Positions 5,999 to 13,313 of a DNA stretch of 20,390 nucleotides are shown piece by piece (position 1 is the first letter of the stretch; each line of letters starts with the position of its first letter). The position numbers and the translations under genes are program-made. The stretch is from JAUWQU01 sp964605095 (GTDB lineage: Bacteria; Planctomycetota; Phycisphaerae; SM23-33). The stretch lies in assembly GCA_964605095.1 (NCBI GenBank), contig CAZSBS010000061.1:1-20390 (forward strand), written 5' to 3'. The notes beneath the pieces were generated by a model. It did no database searches, was not told the origin of the DNA, and saw only the letters and a program-made list of their open reading frames with translations.

Positions 5999-7981
5999 AT
6001 GTCTGGATCGGATGTAAGAGATGCCCTGCCGGGAATCCCAGCGGAGTACGCCGCCGTGCCCGTGTCGGCAGACCAGGCCGGGCGGTCGCTGAGCATCTGC
6101 GCGCTGGTCCGCAAGAAGCCGGACCCCGTGGCAGGGCACTTGGTCGTCCTTCGCGACCTCATCGACGGGCGGGTCCTGCTGGGCTGCCTGCTCGACGCCG
6201 GCGGGGTCGTCCAGGAATGGATCGAACTGTGGATTCAGGACTCACAGGGCCTGTCCGCCACCACGGCCGTGTGCCGCGAATCGCTGACCAACGCCGTCCT
6301 CGACGATCGCTGGAAGAGTTGTTTTTCCGCCATGTCGCAGTCCGACCCCGCCTCGATCATCCACACGGGCTGGGAGACGGGCAATCCCCTGCCGACATAC
6401 GTTGACCTGTCCGCCATGTCGCCGATCCACCCGGTGGACCCGCAGTCCGGGAAGAACTGGGAGCTCTGTCGCGACGACGTGCTGCTCAAGGTCAGGAAGC
6501 TGCCGACCTATAGCGGCTCGCTTCACCGCTACCTGTACATACCATCGCTGGCGGCTGAGTCGCCGCTGATCCCCGTCACACCGGACGCCCCCGGCGGCGA
6601 AGGCGTGCTGTCGATCACCGAGATAACCGGCGGGCGTCGCGGCCTGCTCGCGCTGAACGCCGGGGCCGGGCTGATGATGATCCGCCGACACTGCCCGATC
6701 CGCCTCGAGCCGTTCATCGACCTGCTTTCCGGCGGCTCGTGGGACGGCGTGTTCCACGGGCGGAGCATCCTGAACCTCGGGGCGACCGGCGAGGCGCTGA
6801 AGAACAACAACCCTGACCTGACCGGCGGCGGCTGGCTCTTCCTGGGCCGGCACGGACAGGCCGGGCGGATCGTCGAGGCTTTCCACCTTAAGCTCCGCCT
6901 GCTTGCCGATGCGGCCGAGGCTGTGAGGCGGGTCTCGACGGCGGCGCAAAGGCCCATGCTGAACCTCTCAGCCGACAGCTTCCAGGTCCGCCTTGCCCCT
7001 CCTGGCACGGGCCTGCCGTTCCTATGGACGGCCCGGGCTCTGGTATGCCATCCCGGCGAGGCCGTCACCTTGCCGATCCGCACCTCGACGGTGCAGTATT
7101 TCCTCGCCGGCGGCCAGTCGGGCGCGTCGGTGTACAAGCCCGCCTCGGCGGGGCAGTCGGCACGCGGGCGAGCCAGCGTGCGAATACGCCAGGTCCTGCC
7201 CGAGGCCGGTGGGCAGACGATCATCGAGGGCACGCTGGCCACCCAGGAACGCTTCCAGGCCGCGCGGTTGGACCTGGTCTGGCTGAGAATGAACCTCACC
7301 TGCGGGCGCGTCGACCTCTACGGGCAGTTGGAGCAGGCCACGGCACTTGCGGCCGGGGAATGGCGGTTCCGCACCGTTGGCCAGAGGTTCGGCGAGGAGG
7401 CGGTGGCTGCCCTTCGTTCGGCCGAGGGCGTGCCGGTGAACGACACGCCGTTCGAGATCATCCCGCTGCTGAGCACCCCGTGCGACCTTTACTCGCTTGC
7501 GGTGCTGGCCGTCCGAACGCTGCTGGTCAACGACAAGACGACCCTCCCGGTGGCTCTTGACGAGATGCTGAGCCTGGCGCGACAGCTTGCGGCCGGGTAT
7601 GACGAGGCGGTGGCGCTGCCGCAGCGAATCCGCGGGCTCTTCGAGTCCGATGGGCGGTGGGCGGAGTCTCTCGGCCCGCAGCGGCTGGTCAACCAGGCCC
7701 TCACGCCGGCCGAGGCTATGGACCTTATCCCCGCGGAGGTATGGTTCGACGTTCTGGCAGCCGTGGTTCCGCTGTTTCCGGGCATTGGCCCCGACAGCCT
7801 GGCGCGGGACTACGGCGATGCCCCGCAGGGCGGCATTCACAAGGTATTCGACCCGGTGGTAGGGGCCCTGGACGACCTGGTGCTCCGGACGCGGAGCCTT
7901 ATAGTTATCGACTGGCGGTACAATCGCGAGGTTCACGCGGTCGTTCGCAAGTGCCTGGTGGGGCTTGGCGGCGAAGGCTGA
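5999..7981 (+). CDS. Degenerate kinase-like (pseudokinase-like) protein of the T6SS locus
   Basis: 660 residues with no signal peptide or obvious membrane helix, so probably cytosolic. No named domain is evident, but several segments look like a decayed Ser/Thr kinase fold. LRLLADAAEAVRRV resembles the alpha-E helix. PMLNLSADSFQVRLA (catalytic-loop position, N322 where HRD would have Asp) resembles HRDLKPDNILV. CDLYSLAVLAVRTLLV (D496) resembles the F-helix D-x-YSLG motif. Between the last two lie about 165 residues of beta-rich sequence, far longer than a normal activation segment, which suggests an inserted domain. The neighbouring 8629 gene is also kinase-like with the same Asp-to-Asn change, so the two may interact or share ancestry. 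The start is ATG 5999. It is followed by 78 nt of non-coding DNA and the TssJ-like gene. The kinase resemblance is my pattern reading and could fail a profile search. Confidence 0.6.
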   Translation: MSGSDVRDALPGIPAEYAAVPVSADQAGRSLSICALVRKKPDPVAGHLVVLRDLIDGRVLLGCLLDAGGVVQEWIELWIQDSQGLSATTAVCRESLTNAVLDDRWKSCFSAMSQSDPASIIHTGWETGNPLPTYVDLSAMSPIHPVDPQSGKNWELCRDDVLLKVRKLPTYSGSLHRYLYIPSLAAESPLIPVTPDAPGGEGVLSITEITGGRRGLLALNAGAGLMMIRRHCPIRLEPFIDLLSGGSWDGVFHGRSILNLGATGEALKNNNPDLTGGGWLFLGRHGQAGRIVEAFHLKLRLLADAAEAVRRVSTAAQRPMLNLSADSFQVRLAPPGTGLPFLWTARALVCHPGEAVTLPIRTSTVQYFLAGGQSGASVYKPASAGQSARGRASVRIRQVLPEAGGQTIIEGTLATQERFQAARLDLVWLRMNLTCGRVDLYGQLEQATALAAGEWRFRTVGQRFGEEAVAALRSAEGVPVNDTPFEIIPLLSTPCDLYSLAVLAVRTLLVNDKTTLPVALDEMLSLARQLAAGYDEAVALPQRIRGLFESDGRWAESLGPQRLVNQALTPAEAMDLIPAEVWFDVLAAVVPLFPGIGPDSLARDYGDAPQGGIHKVFDPVVGALDDLVLRTRSLIVIDWRYNREVHAVVRKCLVGLGGEG

Positions 7982-8059
7982 TCGCTTGGTGTCTGGCAAC
8001 CGATACGACAGGGCCGCGGCGCCGGGGCGCCTAAAGGCCAAAAGGAAAAGGAGCAACTT

Positions 8060-8584
8060 ATGAGAATCACGACGCGAGTTCTGGTTGGTGTGGCGGCGGT
8101 CTGCCTGGCGGGCCTTGCCGGCGGTTGCAACTTCAACGTTCATGTCCTGTTGGACAAGGCCGATCCCGGCCTGAAGGATGCAAAAGGCGCCCTGAAGTCC
8201 ATTGAAGTCAACATCGTGGCGGTCAACGACACCGAATTGCCTCGATGGGAACAGATGTCGATGAGTTCCTACTGGGAGCCGGATAATCCACTCCGCAAGA
8301 GCGCGGTCAAGTATGTGATGACTTTCGGCGAAAAGGCGCCGGAGGAGCAGCTCTTGAAGAAGACCGATCCGATCTGGGAGACCTGGAAAGAGCGCAAGGC
8401 CACGCAACTTCTCATATTGGCGTTCTTGCCGGGAATCGCGGACCAGCCGGGCCAGGCCGACCCGCGGCGCATCATCCTGACTCTCGACTCAAGCAAATGG
8501 GAAAATCGCTACTGGGGCAATGACACAATCAAGGTCCAACTCGGTGCCGGCGGCCTGACGCCCCTGAGGCAACCCAACAAGTAA
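8060..8584 (+). CDS. tssJ: TssJ-like T6SS outer-membrane lipoprotein
   Basis: TssJ anchors the TssJLM complex to the outer membrane by its lipid and binds the C-terminal region of TssM in the periplasm. This protein is 174 residues, the usual size. It has a basic-hydrophobic signal peptide (MRITTRVLVGVAAVCLAGLAGGC) ending in a lipobox-like LAGGC, with Cys23 as the lipidated residue. Residue +2 is Asn, not Asp. The mature part is strand-rich, with ELPRWEQMSMSSYW in the place of the TssJ VRxYQL strand, and LLILAFLPG near the C-terminus where TssJ has its late core strand. The match to textbook TssJ is weak at sequence level. The call rests on the lipoprotein signal, the size, and co-location with tssK, tssL and tssM. 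AAGGAG at 8048-8053 serves ATG 8060. Confidence 0.68.
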   Translation: MRITTRVLVGVAAVCLAGLAGGCNFNVHVLLDKADPGLKDAKGALKSIEVNIVAVNDTELPRWEQMSMSSYWEPDNPLRKSAVKYVMTFGEKAPEEQLLKKTDPIWETWKERKATQLLILAFLPGIADQPGQADPRRIILTLDSSKWENRYWGNDTIKVQLGAGGLTPLRQPNK

Positions 8585-8628
8585 CCCGGCGAATTTGCTA
8601 CGCTAGATCGGCCAGAGGATCTGTTTAC

Positions 8629-11600
8629 ATGGCGTCGTATGGCGGCTATGAGACCGTGCGGGAGCTTTATCGCAGCGGCTTGGCCTCGAGCTTTTCCGCT
8701 CGCGGGGCCGGGGAGACTGCGGAGCGATACGCGGTCAAGCTGTATCAGCCGTTCCTGGCCGACGCCATGGCTGACCGGTTGCAGGCGGAGATCGACTGCT
8801 TTCTGGACGGTGCCCGAACCCAGCAGAAAGTCGCCTCGTCCGGCGCGCAGTACTGGTCGGCCGTCCATGGGGTCGGCACTGTCGAGGGCGGGGCATTTTA
8901 CGTCGGCGACTATCACGGCCGAAGCGTCCAGCAGCTTATCACCGGGCGCGTTAAGCTCAGCGGCGCCGGGCTTTACCAACTGATCCACGCGGTCGTCCAT
9001 GGCCTCTCCGAGCTCAAGAAGGCTTGCAACCGCCCGCATGGCAACCTCAAGCCTTCCAACATCCTGCTTGCCGGCAAGGGCAGTATTTCGAAGGCCCGCC
9101 CGCTGCTGAGCGACCCGGCCGGGGCAGACAGGCTCGATCCGCAGATGGGTGACGTGGTGGATTTTCACGCCCTCGGCGAGATCATCTATCAGCTTGTCCT
9201 GCACCGCACCGGCAAGGCGATGGGAGGCTGGCCCGCGCCGGAGGGCCCGGAGTGGAGCCGCCTCGGCAAGAAGGGCGAGCAATGGCGGCAGTTGTGCAAC
9301 CGCCTGCTCAACCCCAACCTCGCGCCGAACCTGCTTACCTTCGACGACCTGCTGGAAGACCTCCAGAAGCTCCGCCAGACCGAAGGCATCCCCTGGCTGA
9401 TCGTCGGGCCTGTCGCGGCGGCGGTGCTGCTGGCAGGCGGGGCGGCGGTGCTGCTCTGGCCGGAGGCCCCGCCCCCGCCGTGGGGCCAAAAGGAGGCCGC
9501 CCAGTGGAAGTCGGTCTGCACGGACTTCGGCAACTGGGTCGAGCCGCTGCTGAGCGACCGCGAGGAGGGCAGGCTCAAGTCGTGGCAGGACGATCCATTC
9601 CTCAAGTCCGACGTCCTGCCCGCGCTTGGCGAGGTGGTCAAGAACGCCAATCCGCGCCGGATCGCCGCTCAGGCCTGGGGCGACGTGTTCAAGCTCGGCG
9701 ACAACCCGCCCGACCAGGCCAAGAGCCGCAAGGCCATCACGCAGACCGTGGCTGCCGCGGCTATCTACCAGACGCTGCGCGGTTACCTGGCCAGCGACAA
9801 TTGGCCGGCGTACGCGCGGGTGTGCAAGTCAGCCAAGGCCTTCGCGGCCAGCGGCTGGTCGTCGCAGGCGGAGTATCTCCAGTCGCTCCAGCAGATGGGC
9901 GATCACGACGTGGCCGCCCGCGTGCAGGCGATACTGAAGGTCCATGCGGACCTCAAGAAGATCGACTCCCTTTCCGCGCAGGTGGACAAGCTCGTCGCCG
10001 CCGCCCAGAGCTGGCAGGAAGGCGGGCTCAAGGGCCTGGACAAATACGTGGCCGGCAAACTCCGCGCGCCCCCCGCCAGGGCCGGCGCCGACGGAATAGC
10101 TGACCTGGCCGACAGGCTGGGCGACCTCCAGGACGCCAAAGGCCCGCTGAGCAGGCTCGTGCGGTACATCCAGAGCGAGCAGGTCAAACGCCTGGACATG
10201 GCCCTGATGAGGCACCGCCCGCCGTTTGCAGTCCCTTCCGGCGCAGCCCTGACCGAGGATATCCTCCGCAGCGGCCTGGTCACGCTTGAAAGCGGCAAGT
10301 ACGACACCAAGCCCGACCCGCGAAACCCGGCGTGGAAGGCCGCGGTGTCGGATGCTCTTACCGCGCGCCGCGGCGACCTGACGAACCTCGCCGACGCGAT
10401 CGCAAAGCTGCTCAAGGGCGAGACTCCTCCCCCGGCCGACAAGCAGACCCTCGATGCCGCGGTCGCCAGGGTAGCCGTGCTGCAAAAGGCGGCCGAGGAT
10501 ATCCAGGCCCGCTTCGCCGACGCCGGCGGGCAGACAGCCTACAACTTCGACACGCGTGAGAAGATCGACCAGGACATCGAGGCCGTCGACTCGGGCCTGA
10601 AGGACCTGGCCCGGAGCGTAGGCTCGGTCGGCATGGAGGTCGAGGAGGTCCGCAAGCACATACTCCGCACGCGGGCGGCGACGCTGGTGGAGTACCAGAA
10701 GGCCCTTCGCAGCCGGTCGCGGATTTCCGCAACGGCCCTGGCGGCGATCGACGAGAAGTGGCTCGCCCAGCGCGACGCCCTCCTGAAGTCGGAAACCACC
10801 GTTGAGGGCCTGGCCGAGAAGGTGGACCGCCTGGAGAAGTGCCTCCGCGACATCGAAGGCAGATTCCAGAGCGAGATTGGGGCAAAGCTCCAGCAGAGGC
10901 CCTGGAACAGGGCACTGCTGACCGACGACCTCGACTCCAGGCGGAAGAACGCCGTCGCCAGCACCCTGTCCTACGTGGACTGGCCGAAAGTCTTCGCCGG
11001 AGAGTCCGACGAGAACTTCAAGGCCCGCGAGGATCAGTTGGCCGCCAACTACGACAAGTGGCGGGCGGACCTGGCGGCGGTTGTCCCCGCCCTCAACCGC
11101 ATCCAGGACCTCCTGGCCGAGGGGTACATGCTTGACGAGAAGCCCGCCGACGGCCTGGCGGCCATTGCCGAGACATACCAGTCCGTCAAGGGCAGCGTGG
11201 TCCTGGCCGACCCGTTCGCCAGCCAGTCGACCGGGCCGATCCTGGCCCGCATGACCAGGCTGGGGCAGATCGGGCAGTTGACGGCTGCGGCAGAGCTGCT
11301 CGCGGCGGCGGCGTCCGGCAAGCCGGGCAGCTTCGAGGCCGCCAGAGCAGCCTGGCAGAGGCTGGGCAAGCTGGCGCCCGCCTGGCCCGCAAGCCCGGAC
11401 GACCTCAAACAGGAAGTCGAGGTCCGCAAGAACCTCGACACGCTTTATGGCCTGCTTACCGGCGACGCGCGCAAGGGCGCCCTCCGCGCTGAACTTGCCG
11501 GCGAGAGCCGGCGGCGTTGGCAGGAATACTTCCTCACCCGTAGCGACCCGCGACAGATCGAGAACGCCATCGCACGCATGGGCGACTTTGGCGTCTCGGC

Positions 11601-12891
11601 CTCCGACGCCTCGCTGCCCGGGCTGGCGAAATATCGCTTGGCAATGTGGGACTTCCGCCAGCAGATGATCGCCGGCAAACGGGACTTGGACGACGATGCC
11701 GTCAAGGCCGCCATAGCGGCGTTCCAGAGCAAGGTCAAGGCCATGCCGGCCGAAGTCAACCGGATGCCCGAGCTTACGGCCCTGCTGGGCAAGCTCGACG
11801 AGTTGCGGCTGGCCAAGAACAACGCCATCGACCTTACCAAGGCCGGTCCCGGCGCGGCCGGGTGGACGATGACCGAGCAGGCCGCCAACACCGTCACGTA
11901 CACCTGGCCTGGCCGGGACCAGAAGCTCACGTTCGCCCGCGTGACGCCCAAGAACGGCGAGCCGTGCTTCCTCTGCACGACGGAGGTCTCGACGGGGCTG
12001 TTCATAAACGTCGTTATGGGCCTGCAGAAGTGGTCTCAGATGCAGCAGGCTATGCCCGCCGGGGATGACGTGCGGGGCCCGCGAAGCTGGATTCGCGGCG
12101 GCGGGACGATACAGATCGACCCCAACTGGTTCCCGATGATCCCGCCGATCCTGGCGGGCAAGCTGTACGCGCCGGGCCTGAAGGTCGACGTGCCCGGCGC
12201 GCTGCACCCCGTCCAGCAGGTTCCGGTGCCGGTGGCGGTGTATTTCGCCCGCCTGCTCAACTGCCGATTGCCCAACTCGACGGAATGGCAAGCGGCCTAC
12301 GAGCAGGACAAGGCCGCCGCCTCGCGCAAGGCATATAATCTCCGTGACAAGACGTGGCTGGCCCAAAAGGCCCACGACATCGCCCTGGAGGACAGCGGCG
12401 ACCTGGTGGAACCCGACATGTTCTACCCCGACGCGGGTGTTTACTGGCCCGCGTCCATCCCGGCCGCGCAGCGGAAAACGGGACGAGACGGCGAGGCATG
12501 GCCCAACCCCGCCGACGACGGCGTGCTGTGGTTCGCCAAGGTCGTTGATGACAATCAGCGGGTTTTTCAGAATCTGGTCGGCAATGTGGCCGAGTACGTC
12601 TACGAGGACTCCAAGGCTCTGGCGGACCTGAAGGATCCCACGATTGCCCAGGTGAAGCAGTTGTTGCAGACCGGCGGCAACGCCAAGGTGATCGGCGGCT
12701 CGGCAATGTCGCCGCCGCAGGTGCCGGTCGATCAGCCGCAGGCGCTGGCGAACCCGGCCGGCAACGAGTGCTATTCGGACGTCGGGTTGCGACTGGCGTT
12801 CCTGGCTGGACGCGAACGGATTCAGACGACGCTCCAGAAGCTGCTGAGCGGGTTGGCTGGCGAAGGATACCTCCCGCCCGCCAAACCGTGA
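8629..12891 (+). CDS. Membrane pseudokinase with C-terminal FGE/sulfatase-modifying-like domain (PpkA-like)
   Basis: 1420 residues. Residues 1-250 resemble a Ser/Thr kinase: AVK with K37, an alpha-E helix, then H137-G-N-L-K-P-S-N in place of HRDLKPxN, then D162-P-A where DFG would be, then D178-FHALGE as the F helix. The catalytic Asp is replaced by N139, so phosphotransfer is doubtful. One membrane helix follows at about 256-278 (WLIVGPVAAAVLLAGGAAVLLWP), so the kinase side faces the cytosol. About 900 residues of Ala/Lys/Asp-rich helical sequence come next. The C-terminal FGE-like domain (about 1190-1395) shows VAVYFARLLNCRLPNSTEW, VGNVAEYVYED (N1319), GGSAMSPP and DVGLRLAF. In canonical systems PpkA phosphorylates Fha/TagH to trigger assembly. 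Here the protein would instead sense and signal by conformation, or hold partners together. AGAGGA at 8614-8619 precedes ATG 8629. Confidence 0.83.
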   Translation: MASYGGYETVRELYRSGLASSFSARGAGETAERYAVKLYQPFLADAMADRLQAEIDCFLDGARTQQKVASSGAQYWSAVHGVGTVEGGAFYVGDYHGRSVQQLITGRVKLSGAGLYQLIHAVVHGLSELKKACNRPHGNLKPSNILLAGKGSISKARPLLSDPAGADRLDPQMGDVVDFHALGEIIYQLVLHRTGKAMGGWPAPEGPEWSRLGKKGEQWRQLCNRLLNPNLAPNLLTFDDLLEDLQKLRQTEGIPWLIVGPVAAAVLLAGGAAVLLWPEAPPPPWGQKEAAQWKSVCTDFGNWVEPLLSDREEGRLKSWQDDPFLKSDVLPALGEVVKNANPRRIAAQAWGDVFKLGDNPPDQAKSRKAITQTVAAAAIYQTLRGYLASDNWPAYARVCKSAKAFAASGWSSQAEYLQSLQQMGDHDVAARVQAILKVHADLKKIDSLSAQVDKLVAAAQSWQEGGLKGLDKYVAGKLRAPPARAGADGIADLADRLGDLQDAKGPLSRLVRYIQSEQVKRLDMALMRHRPPFAVPSGAALTEDILRSGLVTLESGKYDTKPDPRNPAWKAAVSDALTARRGDLTNLADAIAKLLKGETPPPADKQTLDAAVARVAVLQKAAEDIQARFADAGGQTAYNFDTREKIDQDIEAVDSGLKDLARSVGSVGMEVEEVRKHILRTRAATLVEYQKALRSRSRISATALAAIDEKWLAQRDALLKSETTVEGLAEKVDRLEKCLRDIEGRFQSEIGAKLQQRPWNRALLTDDLDSRRKNAVASTLSYVDWPKVFAGESDENFKAREDQLAANYDKWRADLAAVVPALNRIQDLLAEGYMLDEKPADGLAAIAETYQSVKGSVVLADPFASQSTGPILARMTRLGQIGQLTAAAELLAAAASGKPGSFEAARAAWQRLGKLAPAWPASPDDLKQEVEVRKNLDTLYGLLTGDARKGALRAELAGESRRRWQEYFLTRSDPRQIENAIARMGDFGVSASDASLPGLAKYRLAMWDFRQQMIAGKRDLDDDAVKAAIAAFQSKVKAMPAEVNRMPELTALLGKLDELRLAKNNAIDLTKAGPGAAGWTMTEQAANTVTYTWPGRDQKLTFARVTPKNGEPCFLCTTEVSTGLFINVVMGLQKWSQMQQAMPAGDDVRGPRSWIRGGGTIQIDPNWFPMIPPILAGKLYAPGLKVDVPGALHPVQQVPVPVAVYFARLLNCRLPNSTEWQAAYEQDKAAASRKAYNLRDKTWLAQKAHDIALEDSGDLVEPDMFYPDAGVYWPASIPAAQRKTGRDGEAWPNPADDGVLWFAKVVDDNQRVFQNLVGNVAEYVYEDSKALADLKDPTIAQVKQLLQTGGNAKVIGGSAMSPPQVPVDQPQALANPAGNECYSDVGLRLAFLAGRERIQTTLQKLLSGLAGEGYLPPAKP

Positions 12892-13000
12892 GTTCGTAGT
12901 GTGCCCGTAAGGGCATGTCAGTGCCGGTTGGTAAGCGGGCACCATGCTTGTGAAGACGGAAGCATGTATCCGCTTGGCGCGCTTCCCAAGAGGTAAGCAT

Positions 13001-13059
13001 GTGTTTAGCGACTGGCTTTCAGCCCCGTTCACGGGGCTGAGAATTAGGTCGCTAAACAC
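13001..13059. repeat. 59-nt near-continuous hairpin
   Basis: The outer arms GTGTTTAGCGAC (13001-13012) and GTCGCTAAACAC (13048-13059) are a perfect 12-bp inverted repeat. The inner arms CAGCCCCG (13020-13027) and CGGGGCTG (13032-13039) are a perfect 8-bp stem around a TTCA loop. A small internal bulge separates the two stems. The outer half is AT-rich and the inner half GC-rich. No transposase gene is attached. Confidence 0.8.
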
Positions 13060-13111
13060 GTACAGACGGAAGTGTGGCACCCATCCCATGACAGGTAACG
13101 CAGCACTGGGC

Positions 13112-13140
13112 TTGACATAACGGAGTACCGGGCTTGTAAG
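13112..13140 (+). promoter_or_regulatory. Candidate promoter inside the palindrome region
   Basis: TTGACA (13112-13117), a 17-base gap, then TGTAAG (13135-13140; 4 of 6 bases of the -10 consensus). It overlaps the TGGGCTT/AAGCCCA inverted repeat, so base pairing or a bound protein could mask it. It would drive the tagH-like, tssK, tssL and tssM genes. The match may be fortuitous, since TTGACA lies within repeat-like sequence. Confidence 0.33.
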
Positions 13141-13231
13141 CCCATGCCGCAATGGCGATAATGGGCCGCGTTCTGACAAACTGGATGAGAACCGCAGCAT
13201 GGGTCTTTGGCCCATGAGGCAATTGCCGGCA

Positions 13232-13274
13232 CAGGGGCAAGATGCCCCTGCGACTCACGGGCAGGATGCCCGTG
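13232..13274. repeat. Pair of sister hairpins (tandem palindromic units)
   Basis: CAGGGGC-AAGAT-GCCCCTG (13232-13250) and CACGGGC-AGGAT-GCCCGTG (13256-13274) share the same 7-bp stem, 5-nt loop architecture and differ by compensating changes that keep the pairing. They are separated by CGACT, and a similar CTACGACT follows the second. Paired substitutions of this kind are typical of selected or mobile palindromic repeats. Confidence 0.78.
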
Positions 13275-13297
13275 CTACGACTGGGTCGGCAGGACCC

Positions 13298-13305
13298 GGA
13301 AAGGG
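13298..13305 (+). promoter_or_regulatory. Shine-Dalgarno supporting GTG start at 13314
   Basis: GGAAAGGG ends 8 nt before GTG 13314. The in-frame ATG at 13242 lies inside the second half of a palindromic repeat and would encode a repeat-derived N-terminus. A third option, ATG 13374, has no ribosome binding site. Confidence 0.5.
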
Positions 13306-13313
13306 CCAGACTG

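Larger units (their letters stand above)
12892..13313. repeat. Intergenic palindrome-rich (REP/MITE-like) region
   Basis: About 420 bases with no credible gene, holding many inverted repeats. These are TGCCC/GGGCA (12902-12915), GTGCC/GGCAC (12921-12942), CATGCTT/AAGCATG (12943-12966), the large hairpin at 13001-13059, TGGGCTT/AAGCCCA (13107-13144, competing with GGGCTT/AAGCCC at 13130-13143), CATGGG/CCCATG (13198-13216), and two sister hairpins at 13232-13274. Short direct repeats also occur: AGACGGAAG at 12954-12962 and 13064-13072, and AAGCATGT at 12960-12967 and 12995-13002. The two AGACGGAAG copies flank the large hairpin. This pattern suits a cluster of mobile palindromic units of the REP type. 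Copies elsewhere in the genome cannot be checked here. Confidence 0.72.

Noticed and set aside
9829..13215. Very long open frame on the - strand (about 1128 codons)
   Set aside because: It lies antisense to the 8629 gene, whose + strand protein has kinase, membrane-helix and FGE-like motifs. Long antisense frames are expected in very GC-rich DNA. Its translation is low-complexity Arg/Leu/Gly/Val-rich with no recognisable domain.
13242..13313. Extended N-terminus of the tagH-like gene from ATG 13242
   Set aside because: The start codon and first dozen codons lie within the two palindromic units, there is no Shine-Dalgarno, and the added residues look like translated repeat. GTG 13314 has GGAAAGGG at a good distance.
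12892..13313. CRISPR array
   Set aside because: The repeats are unlike each other, irregularly spaced and self-palindromic. There are no equal direct repeats with unique spacers and no cas genes.
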